From CAVRQM01 sp963838805 (GTDB lineage: Bacteria; Pseudomonadota; Alphaproteobacteria; Acetobacterales; Acetobacteraceae), in assembly GCA_963838805.1 (NCBI GenBank), contig CAWISK010000002.1, positions 62,001 through 126,000 of the forward strand: a stretch of 64,000 nucleotides of DNA. The letters run 5' to 3'. The translations under genes and the position numbers were made by a program. The notes under the pieces were generated by a model that saw only the letters and a program-made list of their open reading frames with translations, did not search any database and had not been told where the DNA came from. The stretch's first letter is position 1; every line of letters starts with the position of its first letter. Positions 39,296 through 49,132 of this stretch are shown here, in pieces.

Positions 39296-41244
39296 ATGCC
39301 GCAGCAACGAAGTTTAGATGACACAAGGCAGCGATCGCCCCGGCTGTGGTGCGTCGCCGCCCTCGGCTTGATACTCGCGCTGGCGCTCGGGGCGGTGGGT
39401 CTGGATCATCTCTATCCGCCGGAACTCGATCGGCTGGCGCGGGTCGGCACCCAGGTTCTCGATCGCAACGGGCGGGTGCTGGCATTGCTGCCGGCACCCG
39501 GGCGGCGTGTGGCGGCTGCGGACGCGACCGGAGGACGTGGCCCCGGCGCTGATCGACACGCTGGTCGCCACCGAGGATCGGCGGTTCTGGTGGCACCCGG
39601 GCGTTGATCCGCTGGCGCTGCTGCGGGCGGCGGCGGCGGATTCTGCGGGCCGGGCACATCGTCTCCGGCGGCTCGACGCTCACCATGCAGGCCGCTCGCC
39701 TGCTGCATCCGCGAAGGCGCGGATGGTCCGCCAAGCTGATCGAGATGCTGCGTGCGGTGCAGCTCGAGGCGCATTTCACGAAGCGCCAGATTCTCGGCAT
39801 CTGGCTGACGCTGGCACCGTTCGGCGGCAATGTCGAAGGCGTCACGGCCGCCTCCTACGCCTGGTTCGGCGAACCGCCTTCGGTACTCGATGCGTCGCAG
39901 GCGGCGCTGCTGGTGGCGATCCCGCGCCGGCCGGAGGCGCTGCGGCCCGACCGTCATCCGGCACAGGCCGAGGGACTGCGCGATCGCATCCTGCTGGCGA
40001 TGCGCGCCACGCCGGGCCCGATGCCGCGGCAGCGTGTCCCCATGCCGGACCACGCGGCGTCGGTCGTGGCGGGACTGGGCGGCGGCCGCGTGGTGACGAC
40101 GCTCGATCTGCCCTTGCAGGCGGCGCTGGAACGGCTCGCCCGCGAGCGGCTGGACAGCCTGCCCGAGCACGCCTCGCTCGCGATCCTGGTCGCCGACGCG
40201 GCATCGCGGCAGTGGCGGGCGCTGGTCTCGGGCGATGGCAGCAGGGGCACGCTCGACCTGACGCGCGCGGTGCGCTCGCCCGGATCGGCGCTGAAGCCGG
40301 CGGTTTATGGCATGGCGTTCCAGGACGGCATCGCCGGCCCCGGCACGCTGCTGGACGATCTGCCGCGCCGGTTCGGCGACTATGCGCCGGAGGATTTCGA
40401 CCGAGGCTTCGCGGGCCAGGTCACCGCCGCCGAGGCGCTGCGCCGATCGCTCAACCTGCCGGCGGTGGCGCTGCTCGACCAGATCGGGCCGCTGCGCTTT
40501 CTCGCGGCCTTGCGGGCGGCGGGCATCGGCTTGCGGCTGCCGCCGGGTGCCGCACCGTCGTTGCCGCTGGCGCTTGGCGGCGCCGGCATCTCGCCTCGGT
40601 CGCTGGCGGCGCTGTACGCCGCGCTCGCGACCAACGGCGAAGTGGCGCCCGTCGGCCTGCTTGCCGGTGTCGCGGGCGCCGCCTCCGTGGCCCTGCTGTC
40701 GCCGCGCGCCGCGGGCGAGGTGGCCGACGTGCTGACGCGCCCATTCCCGCAGGGCGGGCCGGACGGGGTTGCCTGGAAGACGGGCACGAGCTGGGGCGGC
40801 CGCGACGCCTGGGCGGCCGGGTTCGATCGGCGGCATGTGGCCGTGGTGTGGATCGGCCGGCCGGACGGCACGCCGCTGCCGGGTGCCACGGGGCAGGGCT
40901 TGGCATTGCCGCTGCTGTCGCGGGTGCTGGCCCTGCTGCCGCCGGCTCCCCGCCCGGCGCCCCCGCTGTTCGCGCCCGACCGGACCGCGCAGCCGCCCTC
41001 CGTCGCCGACGCGCTGCGGCTGCTGTTTCCGCCGCCCGGCGCTGTGCTGTCCGGCGACGGGCCGATCACCTTGCGGGCAATGGGTGGGCGACGGCCGCTG
41101 ACCTTCCTGGTGGATGGCGCACCGCTGCCCGGCAATCGCGCCAGCCGCGAGGTGAGCTGGGAGCCCGCGGCCACGGGATTCTTCCGGGTGACGGTGCTGG
41201 ACGCGGACGGGGAGGCGGTCCATGCCGGCGTTCGGGTGCGCTGA
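39296..41244 (+). CDS. pbpC: Penicillin-binding protein 1C (PbpC), frameshifts near 39505 and 39640
   Basis: A bifunctional peptidoglycan synthase of about 650 residues. An N-terminal membrane anchor (CVAALGLILALALGAVGLDHL) precedes the glycosyltransferase GT51 part: LVATEDRRFWWHPGVDPLAL, then SGGSTLTMQAARLLHPR and TKRQILGIWLTLAPFGGNVEG. The transpeptidase follows, with SPGSALKPAVYGMAF (S-x-x-K nucleophile) and later KTGTSWGGRDAW (K-T-G). A BiPBP C-terminal domain ends it. I chose the ATG at 39296 (MPQQRSLDDTRQ) because it is in the frame of the anchor. Confidence 0.9.
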
Positions 41245-41366
41245 TCGCGGGCGATTTGTTCGCGACGCCGTAACGCGCCGCCGGGCCGGCCCACATTGCG
41301 GGCGGGCGAAAACGGGAGGATCGTCCGACTGTTCTCGCTCGTGCGGAAAAGGGAGGTCGAACAGAC

Positions 41367-42164
41367 ATGGACTATGGCATTCGCGATCGGGTGGCTGTCG
41401 TCACGGGTGCCGGGAGCGGCATCGGCCTGGCCACCGCCCGGATGCTCGCCGCCGAAGGCGCCCGCGTCGTGATGTCCGACCAATATCCGAGCAGCTTGCA
41501 GGCAGCCGCCGACCGGCTGCGCGATCTGGGCGAGGTGGTGCCGATTGCCGCCGACCTCACCAGCACCGAACAGGCGCAGCAACTGCGCAGGGCGGTGCTG
41601 GAGAAGGTCGGGCCGCCCAGCATCCTGGTCAATGCCGCGGGCATCACCGGGGCGACGGGACCGTTTCACGAGGTGGACGAAGTCGGCTGGATCAGCACGC
41701 TCGACACCGACCTGATGGGGGCTGTGCGTCTGCTGCAGGCGTTCGTGCCCGACATGCGCGGGCACGGCTGGGGACGCATCGTGCTGATCGCCGGCGAGAA
41801 CGCGCGCCAGCCCTATTCGGACGAGCTGCCGTACTGCGCGGCCAAGGCCGCCATCCTCAACTTGGCGAAGGGTCTGTCCAAGGCCTATGCGCCGGAGGGC
41901 ATCCTGGTGAACACGGTGAGCCCGGCCTTCATCGCGACGCCGATGACCGACGCCATGATGGACAAGCGCGCAAAAAAGAACGCCAGCAGCCGCGAGCAGG
42001 CGATCGTCTCGTTCCTCAACGAGCAGCGTCCGACGCTGGCGTTGAAGCGGCGCGGCGAGCCGGACGAGGTCGCCGCGGCCATCCTGTTCCTGTGTTCGGC
42101 GCAGGCCAGTTTCATCACCGGCGCCGATCTGCGCGTCGATGGCGGGTCGGTGGCGGCGATCTGA
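41367..42164 (+). CDS. SDR-family oxidoreductase
   Basis: A 265-residue SDR: VAVVTGAGSGIGLATARMLA, LVNAAGITGATGP, and the catalytic Y in PYCAAKAAILNLAKGL (Y-x-x-x-K). A late variable loop includes TDAMMDKRAKKNASSREQ and the C-terminal GADLRVDGGSVAAI. An AGGGAGG site precedes the ATG. Substrate not known. Confidence 0.92.
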   Translation: MDYGIRDRVAVVTGAGSGIGLATARMLAAEGARVVMSDQYPSSLQAAADRLRDLGEVVPIAADLTSTEQAQQLRRAVLEKVGPPSILVNAAGITGATGPFHEVDEVGWISTLDTDLMGAVRLLQAFVPDMRGHGWGRIVLIAGENARQPYSDELPYCAAKAAILNLAKGLSKAYAPEGILVNTVSPAFIATPMTDAMMDKRAKKNASSREQAIVSFLNEQRPTLALKRRGEPDEVAAAILFLCSAQASFITGADLRVDGGSVAAI

Positions 42165-42185
42165 CAACGGCGGAGCCAAACCGCA

Positions 42186-42761
42186 TCAGTTGGCCAGCCA
42201 TGCCTGGCCGTTCGCCTTCATCGTTCTTTCCAGATCGCTGCCCTTGGTGGCAAAGACGCGCTTCACAGGGAAGCCGCTCTTTTCCAGCAGATAGGCGAGC
42301 GGCGCGTATTCGCGCGGATACTTCCTGACGATGCTTTGGTCGATCTCAACGATGCCCTGGGGGAAATTGAAATACCCGAAGTCGTAGATGCTCTGACGCT
42401 TCAGGATCTTCCACGCGTCGTTGCGTTTTTCGACCTGATCATAGAAGCGGTTATGCGCACTGCAACCAAGATTGAGGCTGGCGTTTTCGCCAACGATGAC
42501 GGCGTTGGTCTCGACGATCGCCTTGCTACCATTGAACGCTACCACCGGGGACGCGACGAAGTGCTTGGTGCGTATGTCGGATTTGCCCATGCGCATCGAA
42601 CCATCGACGAAATCGCGGGCGAGGCCCTCGAACCAGGTTACTTCGATGGTGCCGTCCGGATGAAACAATTCGCGCAGCTTGTCCCACTCCGCCAGGTCCC
42701 GATGAATCCAGCCCGTCATCAGGTCGGCAATGCTCAGCCGATCTTCCAGATCCGTGTCCAC
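42186..42761 (-). CDS. SnoaL/NTF2-like protein
   Basis: A 191-residue protein starting at GTG (GAGGAG site). It has DRLSIADLMTGWIHRDLAEWDKL, LFHPDGTIEVTWFEGL and later ETNAVIVGENASLNLGCSAH, the beta-cone of the SnoaL-like/scytalone-dehydratase group. Some enzymes of this fold are hydratases, isomerases or dehydrochlorinases; activity here cannot be assigned. It follows the ClC gene by 65 bp on the same strand. Confidence 0.8.
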   Translation of the reverse strand: MDTDLEDRLSIADLMTGWIHRDLAEWDKLRELFHPDGTIEVTWFEGLARDFVDGSMRMGKSDIRTKHFVASPVVAFNGSKAIVETNAVIVGENASLNLGCSAHNRFYDQVEKRNDAWKILKRQSIYDFGYFNFPQGIVEIDQSIVRKYPREYAPLAYLLEKSGFPVKRVFATKGSDLERTMKANGQAWLAN

Positions 42762-42826
42762 GGTGATCTCCTCGATTTGCGTTCGACAGCAGAGGACGGA
42801 AACAGTCACGACTGTCGCCCTTGATA

Positions 42827-44671
42827 CTATTCCCCTGACAACTCGCGCCGGCGCCGGTCCAGTTCCTCGCTGTAGCGGCGCAGCGCGTGCTGCTCGGTGA
42901 GCAGGCCGATCACGCGGCCGCTTTCGCGGCCATCCACCACGGCGAGCGCGTCGCTCTCCGCTCGCTCGAACATCTCGATCGCTTCCTTCACCGTCATCTG
43001 CGGCAGCAGGACGTTGTTCGCGTAGTGCAGCAGCTCGGCGAGCTTCGCGTCGGCCGCCATCTCGGCGGCGTGCGCCTCGGCCACCAGGACGATGCCGGCG
43101 TAGCGGTCGGACCCGTCCACCACGACGACACGGGTGGAGGCGCCCAGCGGGAAGTCGCGCCGGAAGCTGGCCAGGGTGGTGTCCTCGCGCACCGTGCGGA
43201 TCTCGCGGCGCATCATGCGGCCGACCGTCAGGTTGCGCACCCAGCCGACATCGACGGCACTGCGGATCGCCTCGCCGCGCAGATGGAACCGCCAGGTGGC
43301 GAAGGAGTAGCCGAAGGTGCGCCGCACCGTGATGGCCGAGATGGTGCTGGCGGCGACGACGGCCGCGGTCAGCGGCAGCGAGCCGGTGGTCTCGAGCGCC
43401 AGGAACGACATGGTGAGCGGGCCGCCGACGATGGCAGTGGCCAGCGCACTCATGGCGACCAGGGCGCAGACCACGGCGGGGATTGCCTGCGTGGTCGAGA
43501 CCAGCGCCAGCACGCCGGCGAACAGCTTGCCCATCAGCGAGCCCAGCAGCAGGCTCGCGAAGAACAGGCCGCCGCGGAATCCGGAGCCGATCGAGACCGC
43601 CGAGGCGATCGCCTTCAGCACCAGCAGCATGGCCACATGCGGCAGCGTGTAGGGCGCATCCAGCCCCACCCCCAGCGCACCATGCCCGGATGACAGCACC
43701 TGCGGCGAGGCCAGGGCCAGCAGGCCCACCACGCCGCCACCGATGGCCGGGCGCAGCCAGGCGGGCGTGCGGCTGCGGCGGAACAGTCCCTCGGTCAGCG
43801 TCACCCCGCGCATGATGGCGATGCCCACCAGGGCCGAGATCATGCCCAGAGCCAGCAGCGGCAGGTAGTCCATCGCCGGGATCACGGTCGGCACCTGCAC
43901 GTCGAAGCTGTACAGATGCGGTTCGAGTTCGCGCACGACCGCCACCGCGCATAGCGCCGCCCCCACCACGGGGGCGAGGGTGCCCAGCGAATAGGTGCCG
44001 ATCACCAGCTCGAACGCATAGAAGGCGCCGGTCAGCGGGGCGTCGAAGGCGGCGGCGATGGCGCCGGCGGCGCCGCAGCCCACCAGCAGCCGCAGATCGT
44101 TGCGCCGCACCCGGAAGGCGCGGCCGAGGCGCGAAGCAAGCGCCGAGCCGATCTGCGTATAGCCGGCCTCGAGCCCGACCGAGGCGCCGACCCCGTTGCT
44201 GGCCATCGTCTGCGCCACGACCAGCAGGCTGTCCTTGGCGCCCATGCGGCCGCCATAGAGCGCGTTGGCCTCGATCGGGTCCACGGCGCGGCCCGGATGC
44301 CAGCGGGCGATCGCCCAGCCGAGGGCGCCGACTCCCAGGCCGCCCAGCAGGGGCACCAGCACGCTGCGCCACGGATCCACCGCGATGGCACTGCTGAGCC
44401 GCTGGCCCGGCGGCAGGTCAAATAGCTTCTGATGGGCGAACAGGGTGACCATGTTCATCGCGGTCACGCACAGCCCGGCGCCGATGCCCACGCTTGCGGC
44501 CAGCACCACCAGCCAGATTTCGTCGGCGCGCACCAGGGCGCGCACGGCCTGCGGCACATGCAGCACCCAGGCGCGCAGCCGTCGCCTGCGCCGCTCGCCG
44601 AGGCTGCCGCTGCGAGCGCCAGGTGTCGCGGGGTCGGAGGTCGTCGTTACGTCGCGCTGCAATCCTGCCAT
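42827..44671 (-). CDS. ClC-family chloride channel/antiporter with CBS pair
   Basis: A 614-residue protein with about ten membrane helices and a C-terminal CBS domain pair (VGRMMRREIRTVREDTT, PQMTVKEAIEMFERAESDALAVVDG). The usual ion-filter motif GREGP is replaced by GASVGLEAGYTQ; the gating glutamate is kept. The internal proton glutamate appears in AFDAPLTGAFYAFELVIG. The F-x-P-type segment is RGGLFFASLLLG. Chloride flux and proton coupling are family properties; selectivity is not certain given the altered filter. The 295 bp between its start and the P450 gene shows no clear gene. Confidence 0.88.
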   Translation of the reverse strand: MAGLQRDVTTTSDPATPGARSGSLGERRRRRLRAWVLHVPQAVRALVRADEIWLVVLAASVGIGAGLCVTAMNMVTLFAHQKLFDLPPGQRLSSAIAVDPWRSVLVPLLGGLGVGALGWAIARWHPGRAVDPIEANALYGGRMGAKDSLLVVAQTMASNGVGASVGLEAGYTQIGSALASRLGRAFRVRRNDLRLLVGCGAAGAIAAAFDAPLTGAFYAFELVIGTYSLGTLAPVVGAALCAVAVVRELEPHLYSFDVQVPTVIPAMDYLPLLALGMISALVGIAIMRGVTLTEGLFRRSRTPAWLRPAIGGGVVGLLALASPQVLSSGHGALGVGLDAPYTLPHVAMLLVLKAIASAVSIGSGFRGGLFFASLLLGSLMGKLFAGVLALVSTTQAIPAVVCALVAMSALATAIVGGPLTMSFLALETTGSLPLTAAVVAASTISAITVRRTFGYSFATWRFHLRGEAIRSAVDVGWVRNLTVGRMMRREIRTVREDTTLASFRRDFPLGASTRVVVVDGSDRYAGIVLVAEAHAAEMAADAKLAELLHYANNVLLPQMTVKEAIEMFERAESDALAVVDGRESGRVIGLLTEQHALRRYSEELDRRRRELSGE

Positions 44672-44966
44672 CCCAGGCCTGAACGCTTGCCGATGGCCTG
44701 AGTGATGGGCCGAATGATGGCCGGGATCAATCGCATAAGGCGTGGAGCTGACCCGGGCTCACACCAGTTCGGGCGGGCGACGCTCCATGCAAGGCGGCCA
44801 GCACCGGACTTCGCAAGAATCCGCCAGCGGCCGCCGAGCCGGATTCGCAACAGAACCGTAATACCAGCCGCGCTTGCGCGAACGCGTGCCGCTCTACTAC
44901 GGTCCGTGCGGCGTGAACGATCCCGGCGATGCTGGCGATCAATAGCGAACGAGGGAGTGAACCAGA

Positions 44967-46538
44967 ATGGAACGGCGAGCCCTGCTGACCGGCGCCGCGG
45001 CTGCTTCGGCGGCATTGCTGCCCTTCAAGGCGGATGCATATCCCACCTATGAGGGACTGCCGGATGACGTCACCGCCGCCCTTGCCAGGTTCCGCAGCAC
45101 CATCCCCAGCAATTTCGATCGCGACTACGTCGAACATGCCGTCGTCCCGTTCTTCCTGACGAGCGTCTATGAGGGAGAACGGCCGTCGCTTCCCATGATC
45201 GATGTCACGCTGACCAAGCAGGACGCCCTGCCGCACGATTTGTGGGGTCTCATCTACAAGGATTGGAAGCCAACGCCCGAGGAGGGACTCACCGTCTTTC
45301 TCCAGGGGCTGGAGAATCGCGGCGACGGCAACCTGCGCAAGAAGATCTACTTCTCGGCGATGACACCGGATCTGTACGGGCCGAAATACCAGGCGAAGGT
45401 GGTCGCCTTCTTCGACCAGCTGCTCGACCAGAAGCACGCCGGCAAGCCGTTCATGCGGCACTATCTCGACTACTATTTCGACATCTACTGGGATCTCCAT
45501 CTCGGCGTGAAGGGCGACGCCGTGCCGGCCGGAGTGCGGCAGATCGGCGAGAGCTTCAACACCGTCCTCGCCAATCGCAACCCGACGAAGCAGATCGTCT
45601 ATGAGCACTACATGAAGGTTCGTGCGCTGCTCGATCCGCTCAAGGAGTGGATCGACGACAGGGTGCGCGATCTCGAAAGCGGACGGACCGCCGATCCCGA
45701 CAAGACCATCGCCTGGTACTGGCTCAGGAACGCCGGGAATGGCGAGCATTTCAGCCGCAAGGACATCGTCTTCGAGGTGTTCCACAATTTCGTGGCGCTG
45801 AGCCAGTGGGGCAACACGATCTTCGGCATCATGTCGCGCCTGAGCCGGTATGGCGGCGATGCGGACGTGCGCGCGTCGTTCGAAAAGACGATGAGCGGCG
45901 ACTACGACAACGCGAATGGCGGGCCGTACACGCCCCTTGAGCTGTTCGTGATGGAATTGTTCCGCACGATTTCGCCGAACGGCGGAAGCATCTCGGCGAT
46001 GGTGGACGCGAGGCAATCGGATCGTGGCGCGTCACCGCACCTGATTCTGGACGCCCGCTTCGCGCGGTACGGCTACATGGCCACGCCGCATCCCGCAACC
46101 AGCTTCGATCCGCGCCACTGGCAGAACCCGCAACAATTCGACCCTGATCGCTACCGCAGCGTTCCCACGAGCGATCAGATCGACGAGGACAGGTGCAAGC
46201 AGATCGGCTTCGCCCGCTGCCCGTTCGACATGACGACACTCGACGTCGTTGACGGGCGCAAGGCGGGTGTCACCAATAGCGGATTTGGCACCGTGTTCGG
46301 CGTGGTCGATGGCAAGCCGCTGCCCGTTTGCGACTATGCGGGATTCGCGCCGTTCGGCTTCGGCTATCGTCGCTGCCCCGGCGAGCAGTTGACGATCCAG
46401 GTGTTCGAGGACTTTCTGCGCAAGGTGTGGGCCGACAAGATCGAGTTCGCGAAGCTCGACCTGCCCGTTCCGGGCCAAGTTCCGATCGGGCCCAATACCG
46501 TTATCGAGGACAATATCGGGTTCACCAGGCGCGCCTGA
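44967..46538 (+). CDS. Cytochrome P450 with an N-terminal export signal
   Basis: The 523-residue protein begins MERRALLTGAAAASAALLPF, a twin-arginine-like leader with a hydrophobic core and an A-D-A cleavage site, where bacterial P450s normally have none. The P450 signatures are all present: the E-x-x-R of helix K in VMELFRTISPNG, the FDPRHWQNPQQFDPDRY region, and the heme loop FAPFGFGYRRCPGEQL with the Cys thiolate ligand. The helix-I region reads EVFHNFVALSQWGNTIFGI and lacks the usual acid-Thr pair. A GAGGGAG site precedes the start. It is followed 22 bp later by an outer-membrane channel gene. Export by Tat is inferred, not shown. Confidence 0.9.
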   Translation: MERRALLTGAAAASAALLPFKADAYPTYEGLPDDVTAALARFRSTIPSNFDRDYVEHAVVPFFLTSVYEGERPSLPMIDVTLTKQDALPHDLWGLIYKDWKPTPEEGLTVFLQGLENRGDGNLRKKIYFSAMTPDLYGPKYQAKVVAFFDQLLDQKHAGKPFMRHYLDYYFDIYWDLHLGVKGDAVPAGVRQIGESFNTVLANRNPTKQIVYEHYMKVRALLDPLKEWIDDRVRDLESGRTADPDKTIAWYWLRNAGNGEHFSRKDIVFEVFHNFVALSQWGNTIFGIMSRLSRYGGDADVRASFEKTMSGDYDNANGGPYTPLELFVMELFRTISPNGGSISAMVDARQSDRGASPHLILDARFARYGYMATPHPATSFDPRHWQNPQQFDPDRYRSVPTSDQIDEDRCKQIGFARCPFDMTTLDVVDGRKAGVTNSGFGTVFGVVDGKPLPVCDYAGFAPFGFGYRRCPGEQLTIQVFEDFLRKVWADKIEFAKLDLPVPGQVPIGPNTVIEDNIGFTRRA

Positions 46539-46560
46539 CCGGAGCGCTCGAATCGCCTCA

Positions 46561-47502
46561 ATGCGCGCCTGGCATGTCCCGGCGCACCGGGCCCGCGGAG
46601 GATGTCGCGGCCTTCCCGCCGTGTTCTGCGGTGCCGCGGCCTTGCTCGCCATCCCGCGCGCGGGACTGGCTGGCTCGGCGCGCGACTATCTGAACGCGCC
46701 GATTGATACCTGGCTAACTTTCTACAACTTTGCCTATTCCAGCGCGGTGACACCCGAGGATGGGCTCGACGTGACGTCGACCGTCCGCACGAATGTCCTG
46801 GCGCAGTCGCTCGTCGCCACCCGCACCTTCGATGCCTGGGGCCGCACCGCCGGAGTCTCCCTGATCCTTCCCTATGTCTATCTCGATGCGAGTTCCGGCG
46901 CCTTCCGCGCGTCCAACAACGGCGTGTCGGATGTGGGAATGCTGTGGCAGGTCAACCTGTTCGGCGGGCCGGCGCTCTCGCGGGAGCAGTTCCGGTCCTT
47001 CGTGCCGCAGACCTTCGCGAGCTTTCACCTCGCCGTGACGACGCCGCTCGGCGAGTACCAGGCAACGGCGCCGCTGAGCCCGAGCGCCAATCGCTGGATG
47101 ATCAATCCCACGGTCAATTTCAGCTACACGCCCGACCGCGGCTGGACATGGCTCGAAGCCTATCTGGCGGGCAGGGTGTTCACGGCCAACGACGATTACC
47201 GCGTGGGCGGCGCATCCAGGCTGACGCAGAAGCCTCTGCTCATCATCGAGGGCCACGCGAGCCGCAATCTCACGCGCCGGCTATGGGTCTCGGCGGACGC
47301 CTATTACCACGCGGGCGGCGAGACCAGCATCGACGGGACCGGCCAGGACAACGCGGCCAACACGCTGCGGCTCGGCGTGGGCATGGGCCTGACCGCCTGG
47401 CCCGGTGGCGACGTGGTTCTCAATTACGAGCACGTGGTCGCCAAGCCCGCCGGGCAGCCCGACGCGCAGGCGGTGCGGATGACGATCAGGCAGGTCTGGT
47501 GA
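46561..47502 (+). CDS. Outer-membrane channel of the phenol MetA family
   Basis: A 313-residue protein with a signal sequence (VFCGAAALLAIPRAGLAGSA). Repeated amphipathic strands follow: VTSTVRTNVLAQSLVATRT, LAVTTPLGEYQATAPLSP, NPTVNFSYTPDRGWTWLEA, GHASRNLTRRLWVSADAYYH and NYEHVVAKPAGQPDAQAVRM. This matches the MetA-pathway outer-membrane proteins described for phenol degradation, probably a transporter. Its position right after the exported P450 suggests it admits a hydrophobic substrate. Confidence 0.85.
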   Translation: MRAWHVPAHRARGGCRGLPAVFCGAAALLAIPRAGLAGSARDYLNAPIDTWLTFYNFAYSSAVTPEDGLDVTSTVRTNVLAQSLVATRTFDAWGRTAGVSLILPYVYLDASSGAFRASNNGVSDVGMLWQVNLFGGPALSREQFRSFVPQTFASFHLAVTTPLGEYQATAPLSPSANRWMINPTVNFSYTPDRGWTWLEAYLAGRVFTANDDYRVGGASRLTQKPLLIIEGHASRNLTRRLWVSADAYYHAGGETSIDGTGQDNAANTLRLGVGMGLTAWPGGDVVLNYEHVVAKPAGQPDAQAVRMTIRQVW

Positions 47503-47589
47503 GCGTGGCGGGAGGTCTTGTCGCGGCACGTCCTCCGGTTCAGGTTCAGCTCGCGGCGCCCGATCGGCTCACATATCGTTGGGATAACA

Positions 47590-48054
47590 ATGCACGTTCG
47601 CCTGTCAATCCGTTCCGTGAGCCTTGGGCTGTGCACGGTGCTGCTCGGCGCCTGCACGTACACCGCTGCCGGAACGTCTCCCGGCGCGCTCACGATTCAT
47701 CGGCCCGGCACCATCCCGCAGCCGGCGCAGGCGTTGCCGCCTCCGCCGCCGGTCCCGGCAGCCGCCGCCCCCGCGCCTCGCACCGGGCGTTATGCCGGGA
47801 CCGGCCGGCTTGTTGCCAATCCAGGCGCGCGCAACCCGTGCCGGGCCACGGTCCCGGTCACCAACTTCATCGTCAGTGGTGATCGGGTTACATTCGGCGG
47901 ACTTCGGGGTACGATCGACCCCAGCGGCCGGTTGGACATGCAGGGCGCGCATCGGTTCGTTTCCGGCCGATTCGTGGGCGAGCGCTTCGAGGGACGCTTC
48001 TGGCAGCCGCCGCCCGCCTGCACGTACTGGCTGACGCTCGATCCGGCCGGCTGA
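47590..48054 (+). CDS. Hypothetical lipoprotein
   Basis: The 154-residue protein starts MHVRLSIRSVSLGLCTVLLGAC with lipobox LLGAC. A Pro-rich spacer (QALPPPPPVPAAAAP) is followed by a beta-rich domain, RYAGTGRLVANPGARNPCRATV to FWQPPPACTYWLTL, with two Cys that may pair. Unknown family. It lies downstream of the P450 and channel genes on the same strand. Confidence 0.7.
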   Translation: MHVRLSIRSVSLGLCTVLLGACTYTAAGTSPGALTIHRPGTIPQPAQALPPPPPVPAAAAPAPRTGRYAGTGRLVANPGARNPCRATVPVTNFIVSGDRVTFGGLRGTIDPSGRLDMQGAHRFVSGRFVGERFEGRFWQPPPACTYWLTLDPAG

Positions 48055-48082
48055 CGCAACACCTTCCATCACCCGCCCCTGG

Positions 48083-49068
48083 CTATCGCGCATCCTCTCT
48101 CTCCTTGCGCGTCGCTTCCAGATCGTCCGCCACGAACGCCCGCACCACGTCTTCCAGCCCCTCCTGTTTCGTGAAGCCGAGCGTGCGGCCGCGCTTCGTC
48201 TCGAAGACGGCCGGCCAGCCGTTGACGATGGCCTCGATCGCCGCATCGGGCTTGCGCGCCACGCGGGCGGACGCGCCCGGCTGCACCGCATCCAGCGCGG
48301 CCAGGATGTCGCGCACCGTGACCGTCAGCCCAGGGGGATTGACGCTGCGATCCAGGCCCATCGGTGCCGTGTCCATCGCGGCGGCGTGCAGCAGCCAGTC
48401 CACCGCCCGCCGGGGGCTCGCCACCCAGGCGGCGAAGTCCTCGGCCACCGGCAACTCGGCCGCGAGACCCAGCAGCGGCTCGCGCACGATCGCCGAGACG
48501 AAGCTGCTGGCGGCGCGGTTCGGCCGGCCCGGACGCACGATGATGGTGGGCAGGCGCAGGCACACTGCGTCGAGGAATTCCCGGCGCGAGGCATCGGTCA
48601 GCAGCAACTCGGCCGCCGCCTTCTGCGCGCCGTAGGAATTGGCCGGTACCTGCCGCGTGTCGTCGCTCAGCACCTGGCCCGGGCGGGCGGAGTAGCTGGC
48701 AATACTGCTGGTGAACACCAGTCGGGGCGGACGCGCGAGCCGGCGGCAGGCGTCGATCACGGCATCGGTGCCGCGCAGGTTCACCCGACGGCCGAGGTCA
48801 TAATCGGCTTCGGCCGCGGCGCTGACCACGGCGGCCAGGTGGAACACCAATTCGGTCTCGGGCGGGATCGCGTCCGGCGGCAGTTCGGCGAGGTCGCCGC
48901 CAAGAACTTCTTCACTGCAAAGGCGGCGCCGTCAGGCATAGGCGGCGGGGTGAGGTCGAACAGGGTCAGCGACCGCACCGGGCGGCCGCCGATCTGGCCG
49001 TCCGCTGCCAGTCGCGCCGCCAGCTTGCGGCCCAGAAAGCCGCCGCCGCCGAGAATGCTGATGTGCAT
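48083..49068 (-). CDS. NAD-dependent epimerase, DenD-like, frameshift near 48895
   Basis: A Rossmann protein beginning MHISILGGGGFLGRKLAARL. The second frame continues LVFHLAAVVSAAAEADYDLG, TSSIASYSARPG, the Y-x-x-x-K of SYGAQKAAAELLL and RLPTIIVRPG. It resembles D-erythronate dehydrogenase (DenD); the assignment is tentative. One indel in the N-terminal region breaks the frame; the rest is intact. Divergent from an MFS gene. Confidence 0.85.
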
Positions 49069-49132
49069 GTCCGATCCTTCCCGCATTGTCGCGATCCGGG
49101 ATAAGCACGGGGCCGGTCTTGGCGGAAGCGGG

